Counted from the stretch's first letter, positions 9,411 through 18,684 are shown. The stretch is 64,000 nt of DNA from Croceibacter atlanticus HTCC2559 (GCF_000196315.1 NC_014230.1:558001-622000), one strand, 5' to 3'. The notes: generated by a model from the sequence alone, not told the origin. Numbers and translations are program-made.

Positions 9411-9809
9411 CTAAGTAAGTATAGATTTATATGCATCCCTATGTTTGTACATTAAATAGGCATTTACAATAGCTACTAAAATTGCTGGACCAATATTAGG
9501 AAGGTTTAAAAACGCATGAAACAGCACTATGTTAATAGATATTGGAACTAACATAGCTAACGCCAAAGGCACCCATTTTTTTGTAACAAGCATTACTCCT
9601 ATAACAACCTCAGACAAGCCTACTAAATGCATTAAGTATCCTTTTCCTGTAGCTTGCTCACCAGCATATCGCAATGCTTTAAATAAATGATCTGCTTCTG
9701 GGTAACCTGTAAAATCGAAATCTGGCATAAACCAGAAAAATTTATTTAGACCGAACATAAAAAGCATTAAGCCTAGGCCAATTCTAAGAATAAGGTTTAC
9801 CCATTTCAT
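9411..9809 (-). CDS. DoxX family membrane protein (paralogue)
   Basis: A 132-residue four-helix membrane protein starting with LILRIGLGLMLFMFGLNKFF and ending in LMYKHRDAYKSIL. It shares block order with the DoxX protein just downstream (8938-9312): FGLNKF, the VxxxEVxIGxxLL helix, and the VPISINIVLFHAFLNLPNIGPA segment. This points to an old tandem duplication. It has its own terminator. No conserved Cys or metal-binding motif is visible, so a specific function cannot be given. Confidence 0.78.
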   Translation of the reverse strand: MKWVNLILRIGLGLMLFMFGLNKFFWFMPDFDFTGYPEADHLFKALRYAGEQATGKGYLMHLVGLSEVVIGVMLVTKKWVPLALAMLVPISINIVLFHAFLNLPNIGPAILVAIVNAYLMYKHRDAYKSILT

Positions 9810-9849
9810 TTTTAAGTATTTAAAGTTAGTTACGGAAACTTAGTCCTAA

Positions 9850-10869
9850 CTACACTTCATAACTTACAGTACTGGTGTTCTTAATAAGGTTGTTTTTTAG
9901 TAAATATTCAGCAATCTGCACAGCATTTGTAGCTGCTCCTTTTCTTAAATTATCACTAACAATCCAACAATTTAATGTGTTTGATTGAGAGTGATCTCTT
10001 CGTATTCTTCCTACAAATACATCATCTTTACCTTGTGCATAAATAGGCATTGGGTATGTGTTTACGTCTGGATTATCTTGTACTTTAACACCTTCTGTAT
10101 TTGAAAGAATAGCTCTTACTTCATTTAAATCAAAATCAGAATTAAACTCTAGGTTTACAGATTCGCTATGACCACCTACAACTGGTATTCTTACTGCTGT
10201 TGCAGTTAGCGCAATACTTTTGTCTGATAGAATTTTTTGAGGTTCGCGAGTAAGTTTTAGTTCTTCTTTAGTATACCCGTTTTCTTCAAACACGTCACAA
10301 TGTGGTATAGCATTCTTATGAATTGGGTAAGGGTAAGCCATTTCACCTTTTTCACCAGCAAGCTCATTTCTTAACTGTTCAACAGCTTTAACACCTGTTC
10401 CTGTTATTGATTGATAGGTAGAAACTACACATCTTTTAATACCGTATTTATCGTGTAACGGCTTTAAAACCATGACTAATTGTATTGTACTACAATTAGG
10501 GTTGGCAATAATCTTATCTTCTGTAGTTAACTCATTTGCATTAATTTCTGGCACGACAAGCTTAACACCTTCATGCATTCTCCACGCAGAAGAGTTATCT
10601 ATAACCGTAGTACCAACATCTGCAAATTTTGGTGCAAACTCTAATGAAGTGCTTCCTCCTGCCGAAAATATAGCGATATCTGGACGCTGTTTTATTGCAT
10701 CTTCCATACTTATAACCTCGTAAGGTTGATTGTTATAAATAACCTTTTTTCCTATAGATTTCTTTGAAGCTACAGGAAGTAGCTCTGAAATTGGAAATTT
10801 ACGCTCTTCTAAGACTTTAATCATAACACGGCCTACCATTCCGGTAGCGCCTACAACAGCAACTTTCAT
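9850..10869 (-). CDS. asd: Aspartate-semialdehyde dehydrogenase
   Basis: Asd reduces aspartyl phosphate to aspartate semialdehyde, the branch-point to lysine/diaminopimelate, threonine and methionine. The protein starts MKVAVVGATGMVGRVMI (NADP-binding loop) and has the catalytic Cys in NPNCSTIQ, an active-site GTGVKAVEQL segment and the VPVVGGHSESV-type substrate motif. The frame stays open for 34 codons upstream to 10971, but those residues look non-coding and would run up to the mscL terminator. I therefore place the start at 10869, giving 339 residues, the normal length. Confidence 0.95.
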   Translation of the reverse strand: MKVAVVGATGMVGRVMIKVLEERKFPISELLPVASKKSIGKKVIYNNQPYEVISMEDAIKQRPDIAIFSAGGSTSLEFAPKFADVGTTVIDNSSAWRMHEGVKLVVPEINANELTTEDKIIANPNCSTIQLVMVLKPLHDKYGIKRCVVSTYQSITGTGVKAVEQLRNELAGEKGEMAYPYPIHKNAIPHCDVFEENGYTKEELKLTREPQKILSDKSIALTATAVRIPVVGGHSESVNLEFNSDFDLNEVRAILSNTEGVKVQDNPDVNTYPMPIYAQGKDDVFVGRIRRDHSQSNTLNCWIVSDNLRKGAATNAVQIAEYLLKNNLIKNTSTVSYEV

Positions 10870-10969
10870 CGTTTTAATTTTAAGTTGATTTATACATATT
10901 GTAAAATTAAGGAATAGATGGTTATGTAGGTACTCTAAATATGATATTATATGCGTGTATATTTTATTC

Positions 10970-11008
10970 AAAAAAAGACCCCGAATCTTTTTCGCAAAAG
11001 TTCGGGGT
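10970..11008 (-). terminator. Terminator of mscL
   Basis: An eight-base GC-rich inverted repeat (10978-10985 and 11001-11008), extended inside by a second short stem (10987-10991 with 10996-11000). Seven A on the plus strand (10970-10976) give the T tract on the minus strand. Confidence 0.88.
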
Positions 11009-11058
11009 TTAATAAAACTAAATGTGCATTGTAGCGGTGACGCTGCGTATTTTTAATA

Positions 11059-11481
11059 TTATTTCTTTCTTAATTCGTCACGTATTTCGATAAGTAATTC
11101 TTCTTGAGAAGGTCCTTTTGGTGCTGCAGGTGCTGCTTCTTCTTTCTTCTTTGTTTTCTCGTAACCTTTAAGTAACATATAAATTACAAATCCTATAATT
11201 ACAAAGTCTATAATTGCTTGTACAAAATTACCCCAAGTCATTATTGCTGCTCCAGCTTCTTTAGCTGCTGCAATAGTTTCATAGGTCCCACTGCCGTCTA
11301 ATACCAAGAATAAATCGTTTACATTTCTACCTCCTAAAAGTAGGCCTATAACTGGCATTATAACGTCTGCTACTAAAGAGCCAACAATTTTGCTAAAAGC
11401 GCCTCCAACAATTACTGCTGTTGCTAAAGCTACAATATCACCCTTCATTAAGAATGATTTAAAATCAGAAAAAAATCCCAT
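11059..11481 (-). CDS. mscL: Large-conductance mechanosensitive channel
   Basis: MscL opens under membrane tension to release solutes during osmotic downshock. The 140-residue protein has the typical N-terminal helix and first transmembrane segment ([20 protein letters not shown]), a periplasmic loop, a second transmembrane segment (about residues 82-105) and a charged, Lys/Glu/Ala-rich C-terminal helix. Length is normal. It is a single-gene unit with a strong terminator downstream. Confidence 0.96.
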   Translation of the reverse strand: MGFFSDFKSFLMKGDIVALATAVIVGGAFSKIVGSLVADVIMPVIGLLLGGRNVNDLFLVLDGSGTYETIAAAKEAGAAIMTWGNFVQAIIDFVIIGFVIYMLLKGYEKTKKKEEAAPAAPKGPSQEELLIEIRDELRKK

Positions 11482-11560
11482 AGTTTTGGTTTTAAGTTAT
11501 TTGGTTAAATATATTTCTTATTAAATAAATTATAAAAGCATTATCAACTTTTGATAGACC

Positions 11561-12667
11561 TTATCGACAAAAGGTTCTTTTTACTCGTTGAGATACAGAT
11601 GTGAGTATTTCGTAGGAAATTGTCTGTGCTCCTTTAGCAAATTCTGATGCATTTTGATAAGCCCCAAATATTATTACCTCATCACCTTCCTGGCACTCAA
11701 TACCGGTAACATCTACCATAGTCATATCCATACATACATTTCCTAATATTGGTGCTTTTTTACCATTAACTATAAAGCACCCTTTACCCTTACCATATTG
11801 TCTTCCTATACCATCTGCATGCCCTAAAGGAATTGTTGCAGACACGGTAGTTCTATCTGCAATAAATCCACGATTATACCCAACAGAACTGCCTTTAGGA
11901 ATGTTATGTAATTGAGATATTACAGATTTTAATGTTGCAATAGGTTTAAGAGCAAGGTCTTCTGTTGAAGAATTTCCGTATCCGTAAAGTCCTATACCAG
12001 AACGCACCATATCAAAATGAGCTTCAGGGAAGTTTAAAATCCCCGATGTATTGCTTTGGTGCCTCATAGGCATATATCCAAATTCAGTTTTAAAGTCTTC
12101 AGTAAATGAAACAAATGAGGAAATTTGATTGTGTGTAAAGTCTGTTAGGTTGTGATCTTCACTCGCCACAAGATGAGACATAAGTGAGGTCACTTTTACT
12201 GCAGTAGTGTTTTTAAGCAATGAATACATTTCTGGCACATCTTTTTCATTAAACCCTAACCTGTTTAAACCAGAGTTAAATTTTAAATGAATAGGATATT
12301 CTTTTTGCTTGAGTGTTTGTGCAGTAGCTATAAATTCTCTAAGCGTTTTTAAACTATAAATACTTGGCTCTAAACACCGCTCAATTAATTCTTTAAATGC
12401 ATTAGCTAATGGATGCAATACCAAAATAGGTGTCGTGATATTTTCATCTCTTAATCGTACACCTTCACTAGTATATGCCACCGCAAAATAATCTGCACCT
12501 AATGTCTGCAACTCTTTAGCAACCATTACAGAATCACTACCATAACCAAAGGCTTTTACAACAGCCATTAATTTTACAGAAGTATTTACTTTACTTTTTA
12601 GGTAGTTGTAATTGTGCCCTAAAGCACTAAGGTTTATCTCTAGGACTGTTTCTTGGGCCTTAGGCAT
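11561..12667 (-). CDS. alr: Alanine racemase
   Basis: A PLP enzyme that makes D-alanine for peptidoglycan. The 368-residue protein has the PLP Lys in MAVVKAFGYGSD (K38); the usual KANAYGHG is slightly varied here. It also has the RSGIGLYGYG motif, the catalytic-Tyr region SVGYNRGF and the metal-free C-terminal barrel with VCMDMTMVDVT. It is nine bases downstream of tdk on the same strand and very likely co-transcribed with it. A short hairpin at 11542-11556 follows the stop but has a poor T tract. Confidence 0.95.
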   Translation of the reverse strand: MPKAQETVLEINLSALGHNYNYLKSKVNTSVKLMAVVKAFGYGSDSVMVAKELQTLGADYFAVAYTSEGVRLRDENITTPILVLHPLANAFKELIERCLEPSIYSLKTLREFIATAQTLKQKEYPIHLKFNSGLNRLGFNEKDVPEMYSLLKNTTAVKVTSLMSHLVASEDHNLTDFTHNQISSFVSFTEDFKTEFGYMPMRHQSNTSGILNFPEAHFDMVRSGIGLYGYGNSSTEDLALKPIATLKSVISQLHNIPKGSSVGYNRGFIADRTTVSATIPLGHADGIGRQYGKGKGCFIVNGKKAPILGNVCMDMTMVDVTGIECQEGDEVIIFGAYQNASEFAKGAQTISYEILTSVSQRVKRTFCR

Positions 12668-12675
12668 TTTGGTTA

Positions 12676-13320
12676 TTAATTATTTGGTGTTTTTTTAGCC
12701 TCTAATTCTTGAGCTTCTTTTACTGGCATGGTTTTTAATTTCTCTCGTAACCTTGCCTTAAAATATGCTGCTCTACTTAAAGGTTCATATTCTTCAGTTT
12801 CGCCCAACATAACAAGTTTGTCATTTTCAGACTTTCTAAAACTATATTGCGCTAAATTTCCTGTACGTGTACAAACCGCATGTACTTTAGTAACATACTC
12901 TGCTGTAGCCATAAGATTAGGCATAGGTCCAAAAGGATTGCCTTTAAAATCCATATCTAGACCAGCAACAATTACTCGAATACCTTTGTTGGCTAGATCG
13001 TTACAGACCGCCACAATCTCATCATCAAAAAATTGAGCTTCATCTATTCCAACCACGTCACAACCATCTGCCAACAATCTTATATTTGCGGCAGCAGGAA
13101 CTGGAGTGGAACGTATTTCGTTAGCATCATGAGAGACTACCATATCTTCATCATAGCGTACATCAATAGCTGGTTTAAAAATTTCAACCTTTTGTCTAGC
13201 AAATTTTGCGCGTTTTAGCCTACGGATAAGCTCTTCGGTTTTACCGGAGAACATAGATCCGCAAATGACTTCTATCCAGCCAAATTGCTCTTTGTGATTT
13301 ACCGTGTTTTCAAGAAACAT
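12676..13320 (-). CDS. tdk: Thymidine kinase (type II), zinc ligands degenerate
   Basis: Tdk phosphorylates thymidine in nucleotide salvage. The 214-residue protein has the P-loop [10 protein letters not shown] (21-30), the DEAQFF motif (93-98) and the [13 protein letters not shown] lasso region. Canonical type II enzymes end in a zinc site built from two Cys pairs. Here only C150 (HAVCTRTG) of the first pair remains, and the second pair region reads EPLSRAAYF with no Cys. The structural zinc is therefore probably absent. It leads the tdk-alr pair and is divergent from the gene at 13396. Confidence 0.94.
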   Translation of the reverse strand: MFLENTVNHKEQFGWIEVICGSMFSGKTEELIRRLKRAKFARQKVEIFKPAIDVRYDEDMVVSHDANEIRSTPVPAAANIRLLADGCDVVGIDEAQFFDDEIVAVCNDLANKGIRVIVAGLDMDFKGNPFGPMPNLMATAEYVTKVHAVCTRTGNLAQYSFRKSENDKLVMLGETEEYEPLSRAAYFKARLREKLKTMPVKEAQELEAKKTPNN

Positions 13321-13348
13321 TTTGTAATTTTCAATTCTGAAAGTGCCA

Positions 13349-13356
13349 CAAATTTA
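13349..13356 (-). promoter_or_regulatory. Candidate -7 box for tdk-alr
   Basis: The minus strand reads TAAATTTG, an exact match to the Bacteroidota -7 consensus TAnnTTTG, 28 bases before the tdk start. No good -33 TTTG is seen at the usual distance. Confidence 0.4.
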
Positions 13357-13395
13357 ACCAAAATCAATTGGCTCTACATTGAAATCTCATAAATT

Positions 13396-14205
13396 ATGAA
13401 GAAAGCGCTTAAAGCCGAATTAACAAGTCTTGCTCATCAAATTTTACAATTGAAATCTACAGAAGATATCAAGACGTTAAAAGAGATGGCTGCAAAACTC
13501 CATGATAAGCTTACAATTTTAGAATTTACAGAACGTCATTTTGATGGCCCACAACCTACAATTGGCAGAAAAGATATTGTACAAGCAATTGAGAATGCAG
13601 ATAACGATTATGAAATTACACCTTCTGAAGAAGTTATTGTTCCATTAAAAGACAACACAACTTCTAAAATTGAAGAAGTAAGAGAAGAGGCACAACCAGA
13701 TTTAGATATTATAAAGGCTACCGAAAAAGAAATTAAACCAAATACGTTGTCCCAAGAAGAAGTAGAGTATCAAAAAAGACAGCAGCAACTAGAAGCCTTA
13801 GAAGCTAAAAATAGGCTTATGAAAAATGATATGGTAGATATTGGTGGCGTTAGCTATGATGATTTACCAGAATTTGAACCTATAGGAACACCAGAAAAAC
13901 CTAGCACACCCAAAAAAGAGACTGCGAAAGCCACTCAGGACACAAAAAAATCTAAATCCTTAAATGACCGACTTAATACAGGAATTGCTATTGGCTTAAA
14001 TGATCGCTTAGCATTTATAAAGCATTTATTTAATGGAAGTGCTGGTGACTATAACAGAGTATTGTCTCAACTAAACACTATAGAAAGTAATGAGAATGCT
14101 CAACATTTTTTAGAAACTGTTGTTAAGCCAGATTATAAGAATTGGGAAGGCAAAGAGCTGTATGAAAATAGGTTTAAAGAAATTGTCGAAAAGAAGTTTA
14201 ACTAA
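13396..14205 (+). CDS. Uncharacterised conserved protein with charged linker
   Basis: A 269-residue protein that I recognise only as a type common in flavobacterial genomes, with no assigned function. The N-terminal part (1-50) is helical. The middle (about 60-190) is very rich in Glu, Lys, Pro and Thr and probably disordered or coiled coil. The C-terminal 80 residues form the apparent conserved core, with GLNDRLAFIKHLFNGS, a Tyr/Asn-rich helix, and KNWEGKELYENRFKEIVEK. There is no signal peptide or membrane segment. It starts a plus-strand run with a DoxX-like protein and rsmI, and is divergent from tdk. Confidence 0.7.
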   Translation: MKKALKAELTSLAHQILQLKSTEDIKTLKEMAAKLHDKLTILEFTERHFDGPQPTIGRKDIVQAIENADNDYEITPSEEVIVPLKDNTTSKIEEVREEAQPDLDIIKATEKEIKPNTLSQEEVEYQKRQQQLEALEAKNRLMKNDMVDIGGVSYDDLPEFEPIGTPEKPSTPKKETAKATQDTKKSKSLNDRLNTGIAIGLNDRLAFIKHLFNGSAGDYNRVLSQLNTIESNENAQHFLETVVKPDYKNWEGKELYENRFKEIVEKKFN

Positions 14206-14226
14206 CCGACTTAAATAAGATAGAAT

Positions 14227-14580
14227 ATGAGAATTCAAAAAATTATTTACTGGGTAGCTACAGCTCTATTATGTGCATTAATGCTTTATTCTGCTTCTTT
14301 TTATTTTTTAGAAACAGATACAGTAAAAGGCCTTTTTGAAAGCTATAACTATCCTACATATATTGTTATCCCTTTAGCCATTGCAAAAGTACTTGGTGTT
14401 GTAATGATTTTATGGAGACGTAATGCTTGGTTAACATCTTGGGCTTACGCGGGCTTTTTCTTTGATATTGTGTTAGCATTTTTTGCTCATCAACAAGCTG
14501 GTGAAGACACAACTACAACATTAATAGCCCTAATCTTTTTATTAATATCATTTTTCTTTGGAAAAACTGTTAGAGCTTAA
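14227..14580 (+). CDS. DoxX-like membrane protein
   Basis: A 117-residue protein with four predicted transmembrane helices, including MLYSASFYFL and the IVIPLAIAKVLGVVMILWRR helix pair. This arrangement matches the DoxX-like family of small membrane proteins. It lies 21 bases after the uncharacterised protein and three bases before rsmI, so the three are probably one transcript. The function is unknown. Confidence 0.7.
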   Translation: MRIQKIIYWVATALLCALMLYSASFYFLETDTVKGLFESYNYPTYIVIPLAIAKVLGVVMILWRRNAWLTSWAYAGFFFDIVLAFFAHQQAGEDTTTTLIALIFLLISFFFGKTVRA

Positions 14581-14583
14581 TTT

Positions 14584-15252
14584 ATGAGTAAACTATTTTT
14601 GGTACCTACACCAATAGGAAACTTAGAGGATATGACTTTTAGGGCAATACAAACCCTAAAGGATGTAGATTTTATTTTAGCTGAAGACACTCGAACTAGT
14701 GGCAAACTCCTAAAACATTTTGAAGTTTCTACTCCTATGCACTCACACCATATGCATAACGAACATAAAAGCGTTGTAGGTGTTGTAAAGCGAATACAAT
14801 CTGGAGAAACCTGTGCATTAATTTCAGATGCTGGAACACCTGCTATTAGCGATCCTGGATTTTTATTAACACGTGCCTGTATTGAAGCTAATCTAGATGT
14901 AGAGTGCCTTCCTGGAGCAACTGCATTTGTACCAGCATTGGTAAATAGTGGGTTGCCGAATGACAAGTTTGTATTCGAAGGGTTTTTACCCGTTAAAAAA
15001 GGAAGGCAGACAAGACTTAAACTTCTTGCTGAAGAAACTAGAACAATGGTTTTTTATGAGTCTCCACACAAGTTGGTAAAAACACTTGGAAACTTTGCTG
15101 AATATTTTGGTGCAGACAGACCCGTTTCTGTATCTCGTGAATTAAGCAAACTTTACGAAGAAACCATTAGAGGAACTGCGACTGAAGTTCTTAAACATTT
15201 TGAAGAGAAAGCACCTAAAGGTGAAATAGTAATTGTAGTTGCCGGCAAGTAA
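14584..15252 (+). CDS. rsmI: 16S rRNA (cytidine-1402-2'-O)-methyltransferase
   Basis: RsmI adds a 2'-O-methyl group to C1402 in the decoding centre of 16S rRNA using S-adenosylmethionine. The 222-residue protein belongs to the tetrapyrrole-methylase fold. Motifs in order are LVPTPIGNLEDMTFRA, AEDTRTSGKLL, SDAGTPAISDPG, PGATAFVPALVNSGLP and FYESPHKLVKTL. It is slightly shorter than the E. coli protein because it lacks the extra C-terminal domain, as is common in this phylum. It meets the M1 peptidase gene tail to tail with 18 bases between them and no clear terminator. Confidence 0.94.
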   Translation: MSKLFLVPTPIGNLEDMTFRAIQTLKDVDFILAEDTRTSGKLLKHFEVSTPMHSHHMHNEHKSVVGVVKRIQSGETCALISDAGTPAISDPGFLLTRACIEANLDVECLPGATAFVPALVNSGLPNDKFVFEGFLPVKKGRQTRLKLLAEETRTMVFYESPHKLVKTLGNFAEYFGADRPVSVSRELSKLYEETIRGTATEVLKHFEEKAPKGEIVIVVAGK

Positions 15253-15270
15253 CAAAATACATCCTTAGCC

Positions 15271-16908
15271 TTAAAGTTTTTCAGACTCTATATAAAAGTC
15301 TTTTTTAACAACCACTTTCTTTATAGTTTCTGGAAAGGTTTCTGTAGTCCACTCTTCTGTTGGAACTATCCATTTCTCATTTCCATTTACAGAAATTGTT
15401 ATAGGCATGTCAAAACCTTTTACAACGTTAGTATACCTAAAAGACATTTTACTGCCATCTAATTTATATTCTAATTTAGGAATTTTAGTGGTTCTTAAAT
15501 ACTGATCCCAAAACTGGGTTAGATTTATTCCTGTTTCTTCACTCAAATAATTTTCTAACTGCTCAGAAGAGATTGTTTGGTGATAAAACTCTTTATTAAG
15601 ACCTCTTAAAATACCTCTCCATTTTGCATCGTCATCAACCAATTGTCTTAACGTGTGTAGTGTATTTGCACCTTTATAATACATATCTCCACTACCTTCG
15701 TGATGAACATTATAAGTTCCAATTAATGGTCTGTCGTTTCTTATGGATCTTCGGGTACCTATAACATATTCAGATGCTGCCTCTTCACCGTAATAATAAT
15801 CTAAAAACAAACTTTCAGAATATGCTGTAAAAGATTCATGTATCCACATATCTGCCACATCTATATGTGTTATATTATTTGCAAACCACTCGTGACCAGC
15901 TTCGTGAATTATAATAAAGTCAAACTTTAAACCCCAACCTGTTCCGCTTAAATCGCTTCCTAAATAACCGTTTTTATAGTTGTTGCCATAAGTAACGCTA
16001 CTTTGGTGCTCCATTCCTAAATAAGGAACTTCAACTAATTTAAAACTGTCTTCGTAAAATGGATAAGGGCCAAACCAATGCTCAAAAGCTTCCATCATTT
16101 TCGGTGCTTGCTTAAACTGAGATTTTGCTTTTTCCAAATTTTCACTCAAGACCCAATAGTCCATATCTAAAGGTCCTTTTTCACCATCATAGGCTTCAGA
16201 AAAATTAACGTAATCTCCAATATTTATATTTACACCGTAATTATTTATAGGATTAACAACTTGCCAATACCAGGTTTTTGTATTACCGTTATCTTCGGTT
16301 TTTACTAACCGACCATTACCTACTACTGTTAATTCTGCTGGTGCTGTAAATGCCATTGTCATACCGTTGTCTGGCTCATCATACGCATGATCTTTGTTAG
16401 GCCACCAGATACTAGCACCAATTCCTTGGTTTGATGTAGCAATAAATGGTTTGCCATTACCATCTTTTTTCCAAGAAAAACCACCATCCCAAGGTGCATT
16501 TTTAGCTTCTTGAGGTTTACCAGAAAATGTGAGAACAATATTATAGTCTTCCCCTATTTCCTGCTTTTCTTGTAATGTGATAAAATGTGCTGCTCCTTCT
16601 GAAACTACTTTTAAAGGCGTTCCGTTTTGCTCTACCTTATCTAAAGACATTGGTGACTGTAAATCTACCTGTAAAACATTTCCTTCGGAAAGTACTGTGT
16701 AGGTTAACGTATTAATTCCGCTTATAGATTTACTTACTGGAAATACCTCAACATTTAAATCGTAGTGTTTTAAATCCCACCACGCACGTTCTTCAGTTAT
16801 ACTACCTCGTAACGTATCTTGTCTTGTAAACTCTTGTGCAGAGAGTGTTAAATTCACTAATAAAAATACAATCACCCACATTCTATTTACAGTAAACCCT
16901 AATGTCAT
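15271..16908 (-). CDS. Secreted M1 family zinc aminopeptidase
   Basis: A gluzincin aminopeptidase that removes N-terminal residues from peptides. From the start at 16908 the protein has 545 residues with a signal peptide (about 1-24, ending LTLSAQ). The exopeptidase-type motif GMEHQSSVTYG is followed by the zinc motif HEAGH (H335, E336, H339) and the third ligand in WIHESFTAYSE. The frame stays open to 17019, but that extension overlaps the terminator of the next gene and would bury the signal peptide. A -7 promoter box at 16938-16945 also argues for 16908 (or 16881, MWVIVF). There is no C-terminal ERAP-like domain. Confidence 0.92.
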   Translation of the reverse strand: MTLGFTVNRMWVIVFLLVNLTLSAQEFTRQDTLRGSITEERAWWDLKHYDLNVEVFPVSKSISGINTLTYTVLSEGNVLQVDLQSPMSLDKVEQNGTPLKVVSEGAAHFITLQEKQEIGEDYNIVLTFSGKPQEAKNAPWDGGFSWKKDGNGKPFIATSNQGIGASIWWPNKDHAYDEPDNGMTMAFTAPAELTVVGNGRLVKTEDNGNTKTWYWQVVNPINNYGVNINIGDYVNFSEAYDGEKGPLDMDYWVLSENLEKAKSQFKQAPKMMEAFEHWFGPYPFYEDSFKLVEVPYLGMEHQSSVTYGNNYKNGYLGSDLSGTGWGLKFDFIIIHEAGHEWFANNITHIDVADMWIHESFTAYSESLFLDYYYGEEAASEYVIGTRRSIRNDRPLIGTYNVHHEGSGDMYYKGANTLHTLRQLVDDDAKWRGILRGLNKEFYHQTISSEQLENYLSEETGINLTQFWDQYLRTTKIPKLEYKLDGSKMSFRYTNVVKGFDMPITISVNGNEKWIVPTEEWTTETFPETIKKVVVKKDFYIESEKL

Positions 16909-16937
16909 AACTCTAGCCTTTAATTTTGAAATGACTA

Positions 16938-16945
16938 CAAATATA
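16938..16945 (-). promoter_or_regulatory. Candidate -7 box for M1 peptidase
   Basis: The minus strand reads TATATTTG, an exact TAnnTTTG match 29 bases before the chosen start at 16908. It lies inside the longer open frame and supports the shorter protein. Confidence 0.45.
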
Positions 16946-17007
16946 ATGCTTAGTGATAGGATATCTATAAAAGAATGTTTTTCTGCAGTAACTGTTATTA
17001 AGAATAT

Positions 17008-17042
17008 AAAAAACCTCATAAACTTAAAAGCTTATGAGGTTT
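17008..17042 (-). terminator. Terminator of the ALDH gene
   Basis: An 11-base perfect inverted repeat (17011-17021 and 17032-17042) with six A on the plus strand at 17008-17013, giving a minus-strand T tract. Confidence 0.82.
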
Positions 17043-17103
17043 AGTATTTGTAATTACTCTTTAATCGTAATAAACCTTAAAGAGTATATTGTTTGTACAA
17101 CAA

Positions 17104-18657
17104 TTACAGATCAAACTTGATACCTTGTGCTAAAGGAAGTTCTGTTGTGTAGTTAATTGTATTGGTTTGGCGACGCATGTATACTTTCCAAGCATCACTA
17201 CCACTCTCGCGGCCACCACCAGTTTCTTTCTCTCCACCAAAGGCACCACCTATTTCTGCTCCAGATGTTCCAATATTTACATTTGCAATACCACAATCAC
17301 TACCTGCTACAGATAAGAAGTGTTCTGCTTCACGTAAATTATTTGTCATAATTGCAGAAGACAAACCTTGGTTTACACTGTTTTGTAAATCGATAGCATT
17401 TTCAATATCACCAGAATATTTTGTTAAATATAACACTGGCGCAAAGGTTTCGTGTTGTACGATTTCAAAATCATTTTGAGCTTCAGCTATAGCTGGTTTT
17501 ACGTAGCATCCACTTTCGTAACCTTCACCTTCTAAAACACCACCTTCAACAATAATTTTTCCGCCTTCTTCTACTACGCGTTCAAGTGCTTTGTTGTAGT
17601 TAGCCACTGCATCTTTATCTATAAGTGGACCAACGTGATTAGTTTCATCTAAAGGATTTCCAATCTTTAATTGTCCATAAGCATCGACAATAGCATTCTT
17701 CACCTTATCATACATAGAATCGTGAATAATAAGACGACGTGTAGATGTACAACGCTGTCCTGCTGTTCCTACTGCGCCAAACACAGCACCAATTACAGTC
17801 ATTTTAATATCTGCATCTGGTGTTACGATAATTGCATTGTTACCACCTAATTCTAATAAAGATTTCCCTAAACGTTCTCCTACTTTAGATGCTACAATTT
17901 TACCCATTCTAGTAGATCCTGTAGCAGAAATTAATGGCACACGTTTATCTGTAGTCATAAATTCACCAACCTTATAATCTCCATTAATTAAGCAAGAGAT
18001 ACCTTCTGGTAAACCATTTTCTTTAAATACACGTTGTGCAATGTTTTGACAAGCTACACCTGTTAATGGTGTTTTTTCTGAAGGTTTCCAAATACATACA
18101 TCTCCACAAACCCAAGCTAAAGCAGTATTCCAAGCCCAAACAGCTACTGGAAAATTAAATGCAGAGATAATACCAACTACTCCTAATGGGTGGTATTGTT
18201 CATACATACGGTGTCCTGGACGCTCACTATGCATTGTTAAACCGTGCAATTGTCTGGAAAGTCCTACTGCAAAATCACAGATATCGATCATTTCCTGAAC
18301 TTCTCCCAAACCTTCTTGGTAAGATTTTCCCATTTCATAAGATACTAACTTACCTAATGGTTCTTTAAGACGACGTAGCTCCTCATTAAATTGTCTTACA
18401 ACTTCACCACGTTGTGGAGCTGGCATTTTACGCCAAGTTTTAAATGCGCTTGATGCTGTTGTAACAACTTTTTCGTAGTCGTCTTTAGTTGTTGTTTTTA
18501 CTTTAGCTATTAATTGTCCGTCTACTGGAGAGTAGGAAGAGATTTCTTCACCAGAAGAAAACCAATCTGACCCTGTAGATGTACCATTATTAACTTCATT
18601 TATGCCTAATTGCTTTAAAGCTTCGTCTATTCCGAATTCAGTTGCTACTGCGCTCAT
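17104..18657 (-). CDS. Aldehyde dehydrogenase, ALDH7 type (aminoadipate semialdehyde dehydrogenase-like)
   Basis: An NAD-dependent aldehyde dehydrogenase of 517 residues. The glutamate and cysteine catalytic motifs are LLELGGNNAI and GTAGQRCTSTRRL (nucleophile C303). The C-terminal block GGAFGGEKETGGGRESGSD followed by WKVYMRRQTNTINY is characteristic of ALDH7/antiquitin enzymes, which oxidise alpha-aminoadipic semialdehyde in lysine breakdown (amaB in Pseudomonas). Its neighbour haao might suggest aminomuconate semialdehyde dehydrogenase instead, but the signature points to ALDH7. It has its own terminator and a -7 promoter box 27 bases upstream. Confidence 0.9.
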   Translation of the reverse strand: MSAVATEFGIDEALKQLGINEVNNGTSTGSDWFSSGEEISSYSPVDGQLIAKVKTTTKDDYEKVVTTASSAFKTWRKMPAPQRGEVVRQFNEELRRLKEPLGKLVSYEMGKSYQEGLGEVQEMIDICDFAVGLSRQLHGLTMHSERPGHRMYEQYHPLGVVGIISAFNFPVAVWAWNTALAWVCGDVCIWKPSEKTPLTGVACQNIAQRVFKENGLPEGISCLINGDYKVGEFMTTDKRVPLISATGSTRMGKIVASKVGERLGKSLLELGGNNAIIVTPDADIKMTVIGAVFGAVGTAGQRCTSTRRLIIHDSMYDKVKNAIVDAYGQLKIGNPLDETNHVGPLIDKDAVANYNKALERVVEEGGKIIVEGGVLEGEGYESGCYVKPAIAEAQNDFEIVQHETFAPVLYLTKYSGDIENAIDLQNSVNQGLSSAIMTNNLREAEHFLSVAGSDCGIANVNIGTSGAEIGGAFGGEKETGGGRESGSDAWKVYMRRQTNTINYTTELPLAQGIKFDL

Positions 18658-18684
18658 TTAGTCTATTGTTTTAAGTTGTTTTCA

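Noticed and set aside
10870-10971. N-terminal extension of Asd
   Set aside because: The 34 extra codons are not family-like and reach into the mscL terminator; the MKVAVVGATG start at 10869 fits the family.
11542-11556. Terminator after alr
   Set aside because: Only a six-base AT-rich stem with a three-base loop and a poor T tract.
16909-17019. N-terminal extension of the M1 peptidase
   Set aside because: It overlaps a terminator and a promoter box and would place a signal peptide inside the protein.
17104-18657. ALDH gene as aminomuconate semialdehyde dehydrogenase because it is next to nbaC
   Set aside because: The C-terminal signature is that of ALDH7 (aminoadipate semialdehyde type); proximity alone is not enough.
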